Translations under genes and position numbers: made by a program
NCBI GenBank assembly: GCA_966250385.1
Contig: CBINHC010000004.1
Location: forward strand, 1-64,000
Source of the DNA: DASWTL01 sp966250385
GTDB lineage: Bacteria; Bacteroidota; Bacteroidia; Sphingobacteriales; Sphingobacteriaceae
DNA length: 64,000 nt
Direction of reading: 5' to 3'
The notes under the pieces: model-generated
Database searches by the model: none
Told to the model about the DNA's origin: nothing
Seen by the model: the letters and a program-made list of their open reading frames with translations, nothing else
Shown: positions 45,475-54,500 of the stretch, in pieces
How the letters are laid out: every line of letters begins with the position of its first letter
Position numbering within the stretch: position 1 is the stretch's first letter

Positions 45475-46604
45475 CCGTTTTTCTTAATTCTGCCAAACAG
45501 TTCCAGTAACTGAACGGCCGTATTTTCCCAGGTGAACGTGTTAAGGCGCCGTTCACCTGCCGCTATCATCGACGTCCTTAGGGAGGGATCATCCAGAACG
45601 CGTTGGATCTTGTCGCAAATATCTTCCGGATCCCGCGGATCGAAGGTCAGTACCGCGTCACCGCCCACTTCCGGCAGACAGCTGTTGTTTGCAACAATGA
45701 CCGGCAACCGGTGCTTGAAAGCTTCAATGACCGGAATACCGAAACCTTCATTGATCGATGGGAACACGTACAATGAGGCGTTTTTGTACAGCCATGCCAA
45801 TTCCGCATCGCTCAGATAACCCGTCAGTATCACATCCTGCTCCAGGCCATTTTCGGCGATCGCGGTCCGGATCGCCGCATCATCGTTACTGTGTTTCTTG
45901 GGGTCCGGCTTACCGGCGAGGATCAGTTTGTAATTGCGGTGTTTTTTCCGGACCAGTTTAAGTGCACGTATGAGCGCCGGAAGATTCTTCCTCTTATTCA
46001 TGATTCCCACATGCAGCAGAAACGGTGCACCGTTCAGCTGTTCCTTCAGCACCGACAGAACAGCGGGTACTCCGGTCTGCGGCTGAAAGCTTTTCGGACC
46101 TTCATAGATGGTGATCAGTTTTTCAGGACCGATACCGGTGAACATGCTGATCCGGTCCCTCGCATAATCGGTAGGGGCAACTACATAGTCGGCTTTTTTG
46201 GCGGCAGGAACGGCGAGCATTTTGAATATGGACAGCCAGAGTTTATTGTAATATTCCGGATGTTCAAAAAAGAAGGCATCGTGAAATACAGTGATCGTCC
46301 TGAAATTGAGGCGTATCCACGGTACGAAGTAGTCGGTGCAGAATACGATGTCACATCCGTTGAGCCATGCTTTCATGGGCAACACCACTTGTTTCCAGAA
46401 TGAGAACCGGATATGCTCCACCAGTTTCAGGAGTTTGTTTTCGCCGGTGTAAACAGGAACGGGCGTGTCAAGAAAACAGAAAGTATATTTTTTCCCGTCC
46501 ATCCGGCGGAACTGCTCGCAGACCTCCGAAAGGTACGTGCCGGTTCCGGTTTTGGCGATCCGGAGATCCCGGATATCAACTCCTATTTTTAACGGCTTTG
46601 GCAT
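45471..46604 (-). CDS. Family 4 glycosyltransferase
   Basis: This is a 377-residue GT-B protein. KIGVDIRDLRIAKTGTGTYL is a typical start of mannosyltransferase-like GT4 enzymes (IDxR/TGIGRY pattern). FHDAFFFEHPEYY and LLHVGIMNKRKNLPALIRAL follow. FPSINEGFGIPVIEAFKHRLPV is the full sugar-nucleotide signature. It overlaps the end of the upstream polymerase gene by 29 bases on the same strand. The stop shares a 4-base palindrome with the convergent uncharacterised gene. Confidence 0.88.
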   Translation of the reverse strand: MPKPLKIGVDIRDLRIAKTGTGTYLSEVCEQFRRMDGKKYTFCFLDTPVPVYTGENKLLKLVEHIRFSFWKQVVLPMKAWLNGCDIVFCTDYFVPWIRLNFRTITVFHDAFFFEHPEYYNKLWLSIFKMLAVPAAKKADYVVAPTDYARDRISMFTGIGPEKLITIYEGPKSFQPQTGVPAVLSVLKEQLNGAPFLLHVGIMNKRKNLPALIRALKLVRKKHRNYKLILAGKPDPKKHSNDDAAIRTAIAENGLEQDVILTGYLSDAELAWLYKNASLYVFPSINEGFGIPVIEAFKHRLPVIVANNSCLPEVGGDAVLTFDPRDPEDICDKIQRVLDDPSLRTSMIAAGERRLNTFTWENTAVQLLELFGRIKKNG

Positions 46605-47973
46605 GTTTGAGTACGGGCAACGGTCCTTTCGCAGCGATTATGTTCATGAATAACCCCGAAAAAAACCAGGTCAGATAGGATATGTACATGGAGGTCTCCA
46701 GTTCGGAAGTAAGCAGAGGAATAACGATACCGACTTTCATCAGCAGCAGGGCCAGGCATAGTTTCTTTTCTTTTCCTTTCAGGTGCGGAAACCACCTGAG
46801 GCAGGTTCTGATGATCATGACCAGTACCGCAAGATACAGGATCAGGGCAATGATTCCGGTTTGCACGCCGATAATGATAAACTGATTTTCACCGCCGATG
46901 GAATCGTTGTCCGCCACGGCAACCCTTCCGGATTCACCAAGACCCAGCCCGAGAGGGCTGCTGACCATGGCCTCAATCCCGTCCAGCCAGGCAATAACAT
47001 GTCCGACGCTCGAGGTATTGGTGAACGTCACGGTCTCGTAAATGAATTCGTGCAGATCCGGATTCCACCACACCAGGAAGAATGAAATGTAAAGGACGAC
47101 GGCCAGTATTCCCATGTGCATCCACAGCAGCAGTTGTTTCTTTCGGGTGATCAGCGCATACGCATAGATCATCAGGAAGTAGCTGACGAGGCTGGCCCTT
47201 GATAAAGCGAACAGGATGGAGAACTGCGTTGCTGCGATCGCCGTGATGCCAAAAGTCGTCGGTCTGAACCGGTTACGGTCATCCGTGTAGATCCCTGCTA
47301 TAACAGCCAGGGCGATCAGTGTTGCCGCTGAAAACTCAAGCGGATTGGCAAAAAAGCTGGCAAACCGTTTCAGGCCAGACGATGCTTCGAACGTCCAGGT
47401 TAAGCCATAGTTGCCGCTGATCGGTTGGTTGTAGTAATAAAAAAAGTAGTCGGAATACCCGATCAGTGTCTGAAAATGGCGGTCGGCGATAATCTCGAAA
47501 AACAAAAGGACCGTTGCTGCAATGGCCAGAATGAGGATATAATGGAAGTATTTGCTGATATAAACCTCCCGGGGATTCAGGAAACGGCCTACAAAATAAA
47601 CCAGCACGAAAAAAGTGCTGCTCTTAAACGCGATGATCTTCTCGGCTACGCCATACTGACCGATCGGCAGGAATACATACAGGAGGGCGTAGCAGAAATA
47701 AGCGATCAGGCAATAATCGACCAGCTGCGGTCTGAATCGCACACGGAGCTGCCAGACGGTGAGTCCGAGCGTAGCCAGAACCAGTAGTTCTTTCAACGGC
47801 TGGACCACCGATATCATTTTACCCAGACCTGAATCAAAGAGTACGATCAGCGTCGTGGTATAGATTGGAAGTCCGAAGATGATAAAGGCCAGCAGGCTCT
47901 GCTTATTCCTTGAAAGAAGGTCTTTCACCGTAACGAAGAATACGGATATGTAAATAAGCGGAAAAACGAGCAT
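46576..47973 (-). CDS. O-antigen polymerase/ligase-like membrane protein (Wzy candidate, cluster B)
   Basis: From ATG 47973 this gives about 465 residues; TTG 47985 would add 4. There are about 11-12 membrane segments and a large periplasmic loop. The region FALSRASLVSYFLMIYAY and later GLGLGESGRV and GENQFIIIGVQTGIIALILY match the Wzy_C superfamily. It is the polymerase candidate for cluster B and heads a two-gene minus-strand unit with the GT4 gene. It is only distantly like the cluster A polymerase. The 131 bases upstream are shared with the divergent GT8-like gene. Confidence 0.82.
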   Translation of the reverse strand: MLVFPLIYISVFFVTVKDLLSRNKQSLLAFIIFGLPIYTTTLIVLFDSGLGKMISVVQPLKELLVLATLGLTVWQLRVRFRPQLVDYCLIAYFCYALLYVFLPIGQYGVAEKIIAFKSSTFFVLVYFVGRFLNPREVYISKYFHYILILAIAATVLLFFEIIADRHFQTLIGYSDYFFYYYNQPISGNYGLTWTFEASSGLKRFASFFANPLEFSAATLIALAVIAGIYTDDRNRFRPTTFGITAIAATQFSILFALSRASLVSYFLMIYAYALITRKKQLLLWMHMGILAVVLYISFFLVWWNPDLHEFIYETVTFTNTSSVGHVIAWLDGIEAMVSSPLGLGLGESGRVAVADNDSIGGENQFIIIGVQTGIIALILYLAVLVMIIRTCLRWFPHLKGKEKKLCLALLLMKVGIVIPLLTSELETSMYISYLTWFFSGLFMNIIAAKGPLPVLKHAKAVKNRS

Positions 47974-48085
47974 CAATACGGGCAATTTGCTGTAAAAATA
48001 GCCGAATTTATCAGACTGTTTTCAATATTTGGAGAAGTTTCATGCCTGCCGTACCAGTTTGATTTCTGCAGGATTCATATTATCT

Positions 48086-48093
48086 TATTTTTG
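48086..48093 (+). promoter_or_regulatory. Candidate -7 promoter element before the GT8-like gene
   Basis: TATTTTTG fits TAnnTTTG and ends 11 bases before the ATG at 48105. TTTG at 48058-48061 is a possible -33 box but the spacer is 24 bases, slightly long. If used, the mRNA leader would be only a few bases. Confidence 0.33.
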
Positions 48094-48104
48094 CAGGGAG
48101 TACC

Positions 48105-49076
48105 ATGAAGGCAGTCTACACTACTTGTTCCTTTAATCATATCGGCAGAGCACTGTCGCTGGAAGGCTCCGTTTTCGGGCATTCCCCGGATACCCGGTTT
48201 TTTATTGGGCTCATTGATCAGACCGATGATTTGCCGGAGAAAGAGGGCCATGAGTTTATTTCTGCAGCGGATATAGGCATTCCCTATTTCGGAGAGATGT
48301 GTGCCAAATATGGCCCGATGGAACTAAGCAGTGCCCTTAAGCCTTTCTTCGCAGATCATATCTTCCGGGCATATCCGGAGATCACCGAGATGATCTATCT
48401 GGACAGCGATATCCTGGTGTTCCATGACCTCCAGGTGATCTTCGATCATCTCGAAACCCATAGCATCCTGCTTACTCCGCACACCTTCACTTCCATTGCG
48501 AGCGGGAACGGTTATGACGACCGCAATTTTCTGCGCTGCGGGGTTTATAACGCCGGATTCTTTGCCGTAAAAAACAGCGTCGATGGCCGGGCCTTTCTCA
48601 ACTGGTGGATGGGCAAATTGAGGAATGAGGGATTCTACGACTCCAAACGAGGGATGTTTGCAGATCAGCTCTGGCTGAACCTTGTTCCGGTGTATTTTAA
48701 CGGAGTAAAGATCCTGGTCGATCCCGGCTGTAATGTAGCCTACTGGAATCTGCACGAAAGGCAGATCACAAAGAAAGACGGCAAATTCTTCGTCAATGGA
48801 GACCGGCCGCTGGTCTTTTACCACTTCAGCGGTGCGGCCATGGACTGCCTGGATTCTGACCGGCTATCAGTACATCATAAGGCCTATTCCTTCACTGCCA
48901 GACCTGATGTCCGCCCGTTATTTGAGCAGTATATCGACGAGCTCACCAGTAAAGAATTTGGCAAGTACAGCGCCTACTATACCGTAAACAGCCGGATAAA
49001 GGTCCGGTCGCCGTTGCTCATCCGGTTTCTGGGTTTATATAAAAGCCTCCTGAAAAGATTGATTTATGCCAGATAG
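48105..49076 (+). CDS. GT-A fold glycosyltransferase, GT8-like
   Basis: This 323-residue protein has the DxD metal-binding site in MIYLDSDILVFHDL, at residues 100-102, preceded by LSSALKPFFADHIF, and a downstream NAGFFAVKNS plus DQLWLNLVP, all as in family 8-type retaining transferases. FYHFSGAAMD, with the His used for metal or UDP binding, lies near residue 240. It would add a hexose to the cluster B repeat or to another surface glycan. It overlaps the following RemB-like frame only if ATG 49066 is used there. The exact family is uncertain. Confidence 0.8.
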   Translation: MKAVYTTCSFNHIGRALSLEGSVFGHSPDTRFFIGLIDQTDDLPEKEGHEFISAADIGIPYFGEMCAKYGPMELSSALKPFFADHIFRAYPEITEMIYLDSDILVFHDLQVIFDHLETHSILLTPHTFTSIASGNGYDDRNFLRCGVYNAGFFAVKNSVDGRAFLNWWMGKLRNEGFYDSKRGMFADQLWLNLVPVYFNGVKILVDPGCNVAYWNLHERQITKKDGKFFVNGDRPLVFYHFSGAAMDCLDSDRLSVHHKAYSFTARPDVRPLFEQYIDELTSKEFGKYSAYYTVNSRIKVRSPLLIRFLGLYKSLLKRLIYAR

Positions 49077-49101
49077 GGACTTGTTAATTCGGGGAGGAGG
49101 G

Positions 49102-50712
49102 ATGATATTCCGGGCCGCCATGTGGATCATGCTGGTCGGCCTGCAGTTTTCTGCACACGGCCAGACGCCGAATCAGGTATTGCCTTTTTCCCATGAGCTG
49201 TATGACCGGTTTAGCGACCGGGTCTACGACAAACATACACGCTTTCACTCGTCGCTGAAAGCTTATTTCAGGGATGACAGCCTGCTGGCCGATAGAGCCG
49301 ATTCGGTTCTCGCGCTCGGAGTCGATACGGTCCGAAAGTCCTGGGGCGCCCGCAAATTGTTCAATGAACATCTGGTCGACATCAGACGGCCGGATTACAC
49401 GATATACGCAGATTTTCTCCCCGATGTGACGGTTGGGGCCGATCTGATTCAGCATGGAACACTGTGGATGAATACCCGCGGATTTCAGGCGGGCGGTACA
49501 GTGGGCAGGAAATTCTCCTTCTACACAAGCGGCTTTGAGAACCAGGGGAAGTTTCCGGCGTATTATGAAAAATATGTTCACGATTCCCAGGTCGTCCCGG
49601 GGCAGTCCTATGACCGGGGTTGGGGTTTTCAGGACCGTGACTGGTCCTATGTTTCCGCACTGCTGTCCTATACGCCGAATAAGTACCTGAACATCGCCAT
49701 GGGGCAGGACAAGAACTTCATCGGGGACGGATACCGTTCGATGCTGCTGTCCGACTTCTCATCCAACTATCCGTTTCTCCGGTTAACCGGCACCCTGGGG
49801 GATTTTACGTATATGGCTATGTGGGCGTCTATGCAGGATCTGGCTGCGCCCCGGCTGTCGTATGATACCGGGTACCGGAAAAAAGGCGGCGTATTTCATT
49901 ACCTGGACTGGAATGTCGATGACCGGTTTTCAGTGGGTGTTTTCGACGCGGTGATCTGGACCCAGACGGACGATATGGGAAACCGGCGCGGCTTTGACTG
50001 GGGGTATGCCAGTCCGTTGATTTTTCTCAGGCCAGTGGAAGCGATGAGCGGTTCCCCGGATAATGCGGTGGTCGGCCTTAATATGAAGTATGAAGTGCTG
50101 GAGAATACGGCGGTTTACGGCCAGTTCATGCTGGATGAGTTCGAAGCAAAGAACTTTTTTTCAAACTCAGGAAGCAACCGGAACAAATGGGGCATGCAGC
50201 TCGGTGTGCGGGGTGCTCACCTTTTCGGCGTCAGGCGCCTGAACTATCTGCTTGAATACAATGCCGCCCGTCCGTATACCTATGCGGCCAGAACGCGGAT
50301 GATCAGTTATACGCATTATAATGAGCCGCTGGCGCATCCGTTTGGCGCCAATTTCAGAGAATGGGTAACCAGACTGAATTATTCCCTAGGCCGGTTCTAT
50401 TTTTCCGGGCAGGTAAACGTGGCGACCTATGGTCTGGAACTCAGCGAATTCTCGAATTACGGAAAGAACATCTTTAAACCGTACCCGGCGTCATCGACCG
50501 GAAACTATATCGGCCAGGGCGTCCCCACCGACTTTTCGTACGCAGATCTCCGGTTGTCGTATCTGCTGAACCCGAGGTATAATCTTCGCTTTGAGCTGGG
50601 GGGATATCACCGGTCTGAGAAGAACTCCGCCGGTCATCAGAAGGACCGCTGGATAACTTTCGGCCTCAGAAGCTCATTCCGAAATTCCTATTTCGACCTC
50701 AGTAGTTATTAA
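49102..50712 (+). CDS. RemB/Wzi-like outer-membrane beta-barrel protein (first copy)
   Basis: From ATG 49102 this gives 536 residues, with a signal peptide (FRAAMWIMLVGLQFSAHGQ); ATG 49066 would add 12 residues. The mature protein is beta-rich. Repeated landmarks are FYTSGFENQGKFPAYYEKY, GQDKNFIGDGYRSMLLS, GGVFHYLDWNV, RRGFDWGYASPLIFLRPVE and SPDNAVVGLNMKYE. These resemble proteins annotated in Bacteroidota as gliding motility protein RemB, which are related to Wzi-type capsule proteins. It ends in FRNSYFDLSSY. A role in surface polysaccharide attachment is inferred from its place at the end of cluster B. A close paralogue follows. Confidence 0.78.
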   Translation: MIFRAAMWIMLVGLQFSAHGQTPNQVLPFSHELYDRFSDRVYDKHTRFHSSLKAYFRDDSLLADRADSVLALGVDTVRKSWGARKLFNEHLVDIRRPDYTIYADFLPDVTVGADLIQHGTLWMNTRGFQAGGTVGRKFSFYTSGFENQGKFPAYYEKYVHDSQVVPGQSYDRGWGFQDRDWSYVSALLSYTPNKYLNIAMGQDKNFIGDGYRSMLLSDFSSNYPFLRLTGTLGDFTYMAMWASMQDLAAPRLSYDTGYRKKGGVFHYLDWNVDDRFSVGVFDAVIWTQTDDMGNRRGFDWGYASPLIFLRPVEAMSGSPDNAVVGLNMKYEVLENTAVYGQFMLDEFEAKNFFSNSGSNRNKWGMQLGVRGAHLFGVRRLNYLLEYNAARPYTYAARTRMISYTHYNEPLAHPFGANFREWVTRLNYSLGRFYFSGQVNVATYGLELSEFSNYGKNIFKPYPASSTGNYIGQGVPTDFSYADLRLSYLLNPRYNLRFELGGYHRSEKNSAGHQKDRWITFGLRSSFRNSYFDLSSY

Positions 50713-50765
50713 CGGCCTCACTTCACGCCGTTGGATCCATTCGGATTATTGCATCTCTCAGGAAA

Positions 50766-50788
50766 ATTATTAACTTAAAGTTAATAAT
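50766..50788. promoter_or_regulatory. Perfect 23-base AT-rich palindrome upstream of the second RemB-like gene
   Basis: Two 11-base arms (ATTATTAACTT and its complement) surround a single central A. It lies between the two RemB-like genes, ending 9 bases before the ATG at 50798. It may be an operator for a dimeric regulator or a transcript hairpin. The AT content argues against a strong terminator. Confidence 0.5.
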
Positions 50789-50797
50789 AGAATTTTG

Positions 50798-52429
50798 ATG
50801 AAGACAAGGGGAGTCGCTTCAATCATTTTATGCATCCTGGCATTTCAGCTGAGCGCACAAACGGCCGGAAGCCCCGTGCCATATTCGTTCAGCCTTTATC
50901 AGCAGCTCGATGCGCCGGTCTATGACCATCGGTCAAAGTTTCACAGCGCGGTTAAGCCGTATTTCGGGGATGACTCGTTGATCCGGGACCGCGCAACTGC
51001 GCTTCTGTATCCCGCAACGGATACGATCTCGCGGTCCTGGACGGGCCGGAAGATTTTCCGGGAACATCTCATCGACATCCGGGGTGAGGATCACACCATT
51101 TATGCCGACTTTCTTCCGGACATGATGTTCGGCAAAGACTATGGCCAGAACAGGAGCACCTGGATCAACAGCCGGGGTTTCCAGTTCGGAGGTACCGTGG
51201 GAAGCCGGTTTTCTTTCTACACCAGCGGCTTTGAAAACCAGGGCCGCTTTCCGGGTTACTATGAACGTTATATACACTCGTCCTGGATCGTTCCGGGGCA
51301 ATCCTATGACCGGGCTTTGAAACGGACTGGTGCCCGGGACTGGTCCTATGTTACAGCCGTGCTCACGTATACTCCCGTCAAGTACCTGAACGTCACCGCC
51401 GGGCATGATAAGAATTTTATTGGCGACGGATACCGTTCCATGATCCTGTCGGATTTAGCGTCCGCTTACCCCTTTCTCAAGCTTACGGGCCGAGTCGGAA
51501 ATTTCCAGTACATGGCCATGTGGACCGCCATGCAGGATCCCGGTGCCGAAAAAGTCTCCTATGAGGCGGGGAACCGGAAAAAGGGCGGCGTCTTTCATTA
51601 CCTGGACTGGAACGTCAGCAACCGGCTCTCCGTGGGGCTGTTCGATGCCATTATCTGGGCACAGCAGGATGACCTCGGAAACAGAAGGGGATTTGACTGG
51701 ACCTATGCGAATCCGCTGATCTTCCTCAGGCCCCTGGAAGCGCAGAACGGTTCACCGGATAACGCTCTCATGGGAATTAATCTGAAGTTTGAGGCGTTCA
51801 GGAAGGGGGCAGTATACGGGCAGTTCCTGCTGGATGAATTTCAGGCGGCAAACTTCTTTAAGCAAAACGGCGCAAGCGGCAACAAATGGGGTGTCCAGGC
51901 CGGGATCCGGGGCGCAGATCTCTTTGGAACCAACCGGCTGAATTACCTGCTTGAATTCAATGCCTCACGGCCATACACGTATACCTCTAGAAACAGGATC
52001 ATCAGCTACTCCCACTATAATGAACCGCTGGCCCATCCGTTCGGGGCGAACTTTAGCGAACTTGTCGGAAAGCTTCAGTATGTCCTGGGGCGGTTTGAGC
52101 TTAACGGGCAGGTTAACTTCGCCGCCTACGGGTCCGATCTGAATCAGTACACGCATTTCGGGAAGAATATTTTCCTTCCGTATCCGAACGAAACCCGGAA
52201 TAATTACATCGGGCAGGGTGTGCCTACGAAGATGCTCTACGGGGACGGACGGATATCGTTCAGGCTCAATCCTCAGAACAATCTGCGGCTCGAAGCCGCA
52301 GGCACCTACAGAAGGGAACAGAACAGTGTGCTGAACGACCGGACATATTGGTTGTCCGTGGGGATCCGAAGTTCCTTCAGGAATATGTATCAGGACCTGA
52401 GCAGTATTTCCGGGTTGCCGGTACGCTAG
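50798..52429 (+). CDS. RemB/Wzi-like outer-membrane beta-barrel protein (second copy)
   Basis: This encodes 543 residues from ATG 50798, with signal peptide VASIILCILAFQLSAQ. It aligns over its full length with the preceding gene: FYTSGFENQGRFPGYYERY, GHDKNFIGDGYRSMILS, GGVFHYLDWNVSNRLSVG, RRGFDWTYANPLIFLRPLE and SPDNALMGINLKFE. The tandem pair therefore arose by duplication and has since diverged. Both keep all landmarks, so both are probably functional. Its stop overlaps the convergent dxs stop in a shared CTAG. The palindrome upstream suggests its own control. Confidence 0.78.
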   Translation: MKTRGVASIILCILAFQLSAQTAGSPVPYSFSLYQQLDAPVYDHRSKFHSAVKPYFGDDSLIRDRATALLYPATDTISRSWTGRKIFREHLIDIRGEDHTIYADFLPDMMFGKDYGQNRSTWINSRGFQFGGTVGSRFSFYTSGFENQGRFPGYYERYIHSSWIVPGQSYDRALKRTGARDWSYVTAVLTYTPVKYLNVTAGHDKNFIGDGYRSMILSDLASAYPFLKLTGRVGNFQYMAMWTAMQDPGAEKVSYEAGNRKKGGVFHYLDWNVSNRLSVGLFDAIIWAQQDDLGNRRGFDWTYANPLIFLRPLEAQNGSPDNALMGINLKFEAFRKGAVYGQFLLDEFQAANFFKQNGASGNKWGVQAGIRGADLFGTNRLNYLLEFNASRPYTYTSRNRIISYSHYNEPLAHPFGANFSELVGKLQYVLGRFELNGQVNFAAYGSDLNQYTHFGKNIFLPYPNETRNNYIGQGVPTKMLYGDGRISFRLNPQNNLRLEAAGTYRREQNSVLNDRTYWLSVGIRSSFRNMYQDLSSISGLPVR

Positions 52430-54354
52430 GATGCGATGGTTTTGGTGGTTCTTGCTACGGCCATTTTTTTCACGGCAGCAATGATCGCAGCTGCATCATA
52501 GCCGCATTCCGCCCAAAGTTCCGGCTGTTCGCCGTGCTCCACGACCTTGTCCGGCATACCGAGGCGTACGACGTGTGCGGAGTATCCATGGTCCGCCATG
52601 AATTCGACCACTGCGCTGCCCATACCGCCCTGAAGACAGCCGTCTTCGACCGTAATGACATGCTTGTAGGTTTTGAATACTTCGTGCAGCATATCGGCAT
52701 CCAGCGGCTTTACGAAACGCAGGTCATAGTGCGCCGGGTAAATACCCTCGGCGTTGAGCTCCTGAAATGCTTTCACCGCTTCGTTACCGATATGGCCGAT
52801 CGTCAGAACGGCAACTTCTTCACCATCGCATATCTTCCGACCCTTTCCGACCGGGATGGCCTTGAACGGCCGTTTCCAGTCCGGCATAACACCGTTTCCA
52901 CGGGGGTATCGAATAGTGAAAGGACCCATGTCCTCCTGCTGGGCCGTGAACATCAGGTTCCTGAGCTCCTCTTCATTCATCGGCGCGCTGACGACCATAT
53001 TGGGGATGCAACGCATGTAGGCCAGGTCATACGCTCCGTGGTGGGTGGCACCGTCGGCACCGGCGACTCCGGCACGGTCGAGGCAGAACACCACGTTCAG
53101 GTTCTGGATCGCGACATCGTGAATAACCTGATCATATGCCCGCTGCATAAAGCTGGAATAGATGTTACAAAACGGAACCAGGCCCTGGGTGGCTAGCCCG
53201 GCAGAGAACGTAACCGCATGCTGTTCGGCGATACCGACGTCGAATGCCCGGTCCGGCATGGCCTTCATCATGATGTTCAGGGAACAACCGGATGGCATGG
53301 CAGGCGTGATCCCCATGATTTTAGAGTTCATTTCTGCAAGTTCGACGATCGAGTGACCGAATACATCCTGGTATTTCGGGGGCTGCGGTTTATCGGATAC
53401 CGTTTTCTTGATCTCCCCGGTGATCTTATCGAAGAGACCCGGTGCGTGCCACTTGGTCTGGTCTTTTTCGGCCAGGGCGTAGCCTTTGCCTTTTACGGTT
53501 ACGCAGTGCAGAAGCTTGGGCCCGGGAATATCCCGCAGGTCGCGCAGGACCTTGGCCAGGTGCCGGACGTCATGTCCGTCGATCGGTCCGAAATACCTGA
53601 ATTTCAGGGATTCGAACAGGTTGCTCTTTTTCAGCAGCGTTCCTTTGATGCTCTTCTCGATCTTTTTAACGATCTCATGGGCGTTCGGACCCAGTTCGGA
53701 GATCTTGTTCAGCACATGGGAAATATCGTCGCGGAACCGGTTGTAAGACTTTGAAGTCGTGATATCGGTCAGGTACTCTTTCAGAGCACCGACATTGGGA
53801 TCGATCGACATGTTATTGTCGTTCAGGATCACCAGGACGTTCGAGTTTTCTATACCGGCATGGTTGAGGGCCTCGAAAGCGAGTCCTGCGGTCATGGCGC
53901 CGTCCCCGATCACCGCAACGTGCTGGCGGTCGGTTTCGCCCTTATAGTGGGACGCAACGGCCATGCCGAGAGCGGCAGAGATGGACGTGGAGGAGTGGCC
54001 GACCCCGAACGTATCATAGGCACTCTCAGAGCGCTTCGGAAAGCCGCTGATTCCCTTATAGACACGGTTCGTGTCGAATACATCACGTCTCCCCGTCAGG
54101 ATCTTATGACCATAGGCCTGGTGGCCGACATCCCAGACGAGCTGATCATACGGGGTATTGAGGATATAATGCAGAGCCACCGTCAGCTCGACGACACCGA
54201 GGCTCGCGCCGAAGTGACCGCCGTTGACGGAAACTATATCAATGATGAACTGTCTTAACTCCGCACAAATCCTTTCAAGGTCTTCTTCCTTAAACTTCTT
54301 AAGATCCGATGGGAAATTGATCTGTTCTAATAACTCGCCAGCCTTTACTTGCAT
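52426..54354 (-). CDS. dxs: 1-deoxy-D-xylulose-5-phosphate synthase
   Basis: Dxs condenses pyruvate and glyceraldehyde-3-phosphate to 1-deoxyxylulose-5-phosphate, the entry step of the MEP isoprenoid pathway, and uses thiamine diphosphate. The 642 residues are normal for the family. HFGASLGVVELTVALHYI and WDVGHQAYGHKILTGRR are at the N-terminus. AVIGDGAMTAGLAFEALNHA and VLILNDN-like VLVILNDNNMSI form the ThDP motif. DVGIAEQHAVTFSAGLA and FCLDRAGVAGADGATHHG belong to the middle domain, and PRGNG is near the C-terminal domain. It also supplies precursors of undecaprenyl phosphate, but its location here is probably housekeeping. It diverges from scpA. Confidence 0.97.
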   Translation of the reverse strand: MQVKAGELLEQINFPSDLKKFKEEDLERICAELRQFIIDIVSVNGGHFGASLGVVELTVALHYILNTPYDQLVWDVGHQAYGHKILTGRRDVFDTNRVYKGISGFPKRSESAYDTFGVGHSSTSISAALGMAVASHYKGETDRQHVAVIGDGAMTAGLAFEALNHAGIENSNVLVILNDNNMSIDPNVGALKEYLTDITTSKSYNRFRDDISHVLNKISELGPNAHEIVKKIEKSIKGTLLKKSNLFESLKFRYFGPIDGHDVRHLAKVLRDLRDIPGPKLLHCVTVKGKGYALAEKDQTKWHAPGLFDKITGEIKKTVSDKPQPPKYQDVFGHSIVELAEMNSKIMGITPAMPSGCSLNIMMKAMPDRAFDVGIAEQHAVTFSAGLATQGLVPFCNIYSSFMQRAYDQVIHDVAIQNLNVVFCLDRAGVAGADGATHHGAYDLAYMRCIPNMVVSAPMNEEELRNLMFTAQQEDMGPFTIRYPRGNGVMPDWKRPFKAIPVGKGRKICDGEEVAVLTIGHIGNEAVKAFQELNAEGIYPAHYDLRFVKPLDADMLHEVFKTYKHVITVEDGCLQGGMGSAVVEFMADHGYSAHVVRLGMPDKVVEHGEQPELWAECGYDAAAIIAAVKKMAVARTTKTIAS

Positions 54355-54483
54355 TTAGTTAGAGATCTACAAATAGATAGAAAAAGTCTACAAAATAAAC
54401 CATTTACTTTGATACATCAATCAACACTTTGTAAGTATTTGCGTTCCCGGGCAGTTCCTTTAGGGCTATCAGTATAAATGATG

Positions 54484-54491
54484 TACTTTTG
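54484..54491 (+). promoter_or_regulatory. Candidate promoter of scpA
   Basis: TACTTTTG fits the -7 consensus TAnnTTTG exactly. A near -33 box TTTA at 54459-54462 gives a spacer of 21 bases. The element ends 9 bases before the preferred ATG at 54501, implying a very short leader. Confidence 0.38.
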
Positions 54492-54500
54492 GAACTACGT

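Noticed and set aside
46367..47787. Plus-strand frames of 100-120 residues opposite the polymerase and GT4 genes
   Set aside because: They are shadows of GC-rich minus-strand genes that match known families over full length.
52348..53196. 282-residue plus-strand frame opposite dxs
   Set aside because: It lies almost wholly antisense to dxs, which has all family motifs. The translation shows no motif and is a codon-bias shadow.
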